A DNA stretch of 64,000 nt from NCBI RefSeq assembly GCF_003610635.1, contig NZ_RAQJ01000006.1, forward strand, positions 102,391 through 166,390, given 5' to 3'. Positions 63,911 to 64,000 of this stretch are shown here, piece by piece. How positions within the stretch are numbered: position 1 is the stretch's first letter; every line of letters begins with the position of its first letter. The translations under genes and the position numbers were made by a program. Under the pieces are notes generated by a model that did not search any database, had not been told where the DNA came from, and saw nothing but the letters and a program-made list of their open reading frames with translations. The DNA comes from Ichthyenterobacterium magnum (GTDB lineage: Bacteria; Bacteroidota; Bacteroidia; Flavobacteriales; Flavobacteriaceae).

Positions 63911-64000
63911 AGGCAACGACCTACTCTCCCACAAATGCAGTACCATCGGCGCAAATGGGCTTAACTTCTCTGTTCGGAATGGTAAGAGGTGAGCCCCATC
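63911..64000 (-). rRNA. rrf: 5S ribosomal RNA, 5' part cut by the window edge
   Basis: The minus strand reads GGGGCTCACCTCTTACCATT then CCGAACAGAGAAGTTAAGCC and GGTACTGCATTTGTGGGAGA, ending GTAGGTCGTTGCC, the conserved 3' three-quarters of 5S rRNA. About 20-25 nt of its 5' end lie beyond position 64000, where the 23S and 16S genes are expected. Confidence 0.95.

Noticed and set aside
1..64000. CRISPR arrays, prophage, IS elements, retron or restriction systems
   Set aside because: No regular spaced repeats, transposase, integrase, reverse transcriptase or restriction-modification genes are present in the readable frames.

Overview
The window is a low-GC chromosomal segment of a member of the Bacteroidetes, almost certainly a marine-type Flavobacteriaceae. 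The evidence is the type IX secretion and gliding set (porU, porV, gldJ, a PorP/SprF protein, a protein with a gliding-associated C-terminal domain), an Hpt-Adk fusion, PafA-type alkaline phosphatase, an alpha-2-macroglobulin fused to a RagA-type plug, absence of Shine-Dalgarno sites, and repeated exact matches to the Bacteroidetes sigma factor -7 box TAnnTTTG 20-50 nt before start codons. The window is mostly conserved housekeeping DNA. I see no prophage, transposase, CRISPR array or integrase.

Layout: 1-2170 minus, partial mpl ligase and a TPR protein. 2487-9206 plus, a 2083-residue alpha-2-macroglobulin and a DoxX protein. 9353-12901 minus, a DUF4136 lipoprotein, a voltage-gated K+ channel, obgE and hpt-adk. 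13034-17789 plus, purK-purE, an M3 peptidase, and an ECF sigma factor with a degenerate anti-sigma-like partner. 17772-18602 minus, a UbiA-like membrane protein. 18724-24202 plus, gcvP, then a KAS III / methyltransferase / glycosyltransferase operon. 24280-26774 minus, a NucA-type nuclease and PafA. 26886-28390 plus, mlaE-mlaF. 28392-31789 minus, mannose-1-phosphate guanylyltransferase with DUF389, and an SprT-like protein.

31881-35341 is the only accessory-looking part. It has a small membrane protein between near-identical short repeats, a small lipoprotein, a frameshifted secreted lipoprotein with a papain-like C-terminal domain, and a membrane-anchored AraC regulator. 35437-41192 minus is a T9SS adhesin / SprF / OmpA operon. 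41297-46224 minus holds an SDR, an M28 peptidase, pdhC-pdhA and cdd. 46301-53401 holds porV and porU divergent from gldJ. 53469-54755 plus is murF, then tRNA-Val. 54947-58298 minus is exbB-exbD-tonB-folC. 58366-60988 minus is glutamate dehydrogenase-nhaD. Then anmK (minus), an acyl-CoA dehydrogenase (plus), and the 3' end of an rRNA operon (5S, minus) at the right edge.

Common threads: cell-wall synthesis and recycling (mpl, murF, anmK); type IX secretion and surface proteins (porU/porV/gldJ/SprF group); TonB-ExbBD energy; purine synthesis and salvage (purK/purE/hpt-adk); phosphate and DNA scavenging (nuclease plus PafA). The points most worth a second look are the plug domain placed just before the A2M domain, a dispersed palindromic repeat of the 'TGTCATTCTGAGC...GAAGAATCT' type that also occurs inside reading frames, the one-base frameshift in the papain-like lipoprotein with its downstream lipoprotein, and the degenerate zinc anti-sigma-like protein.
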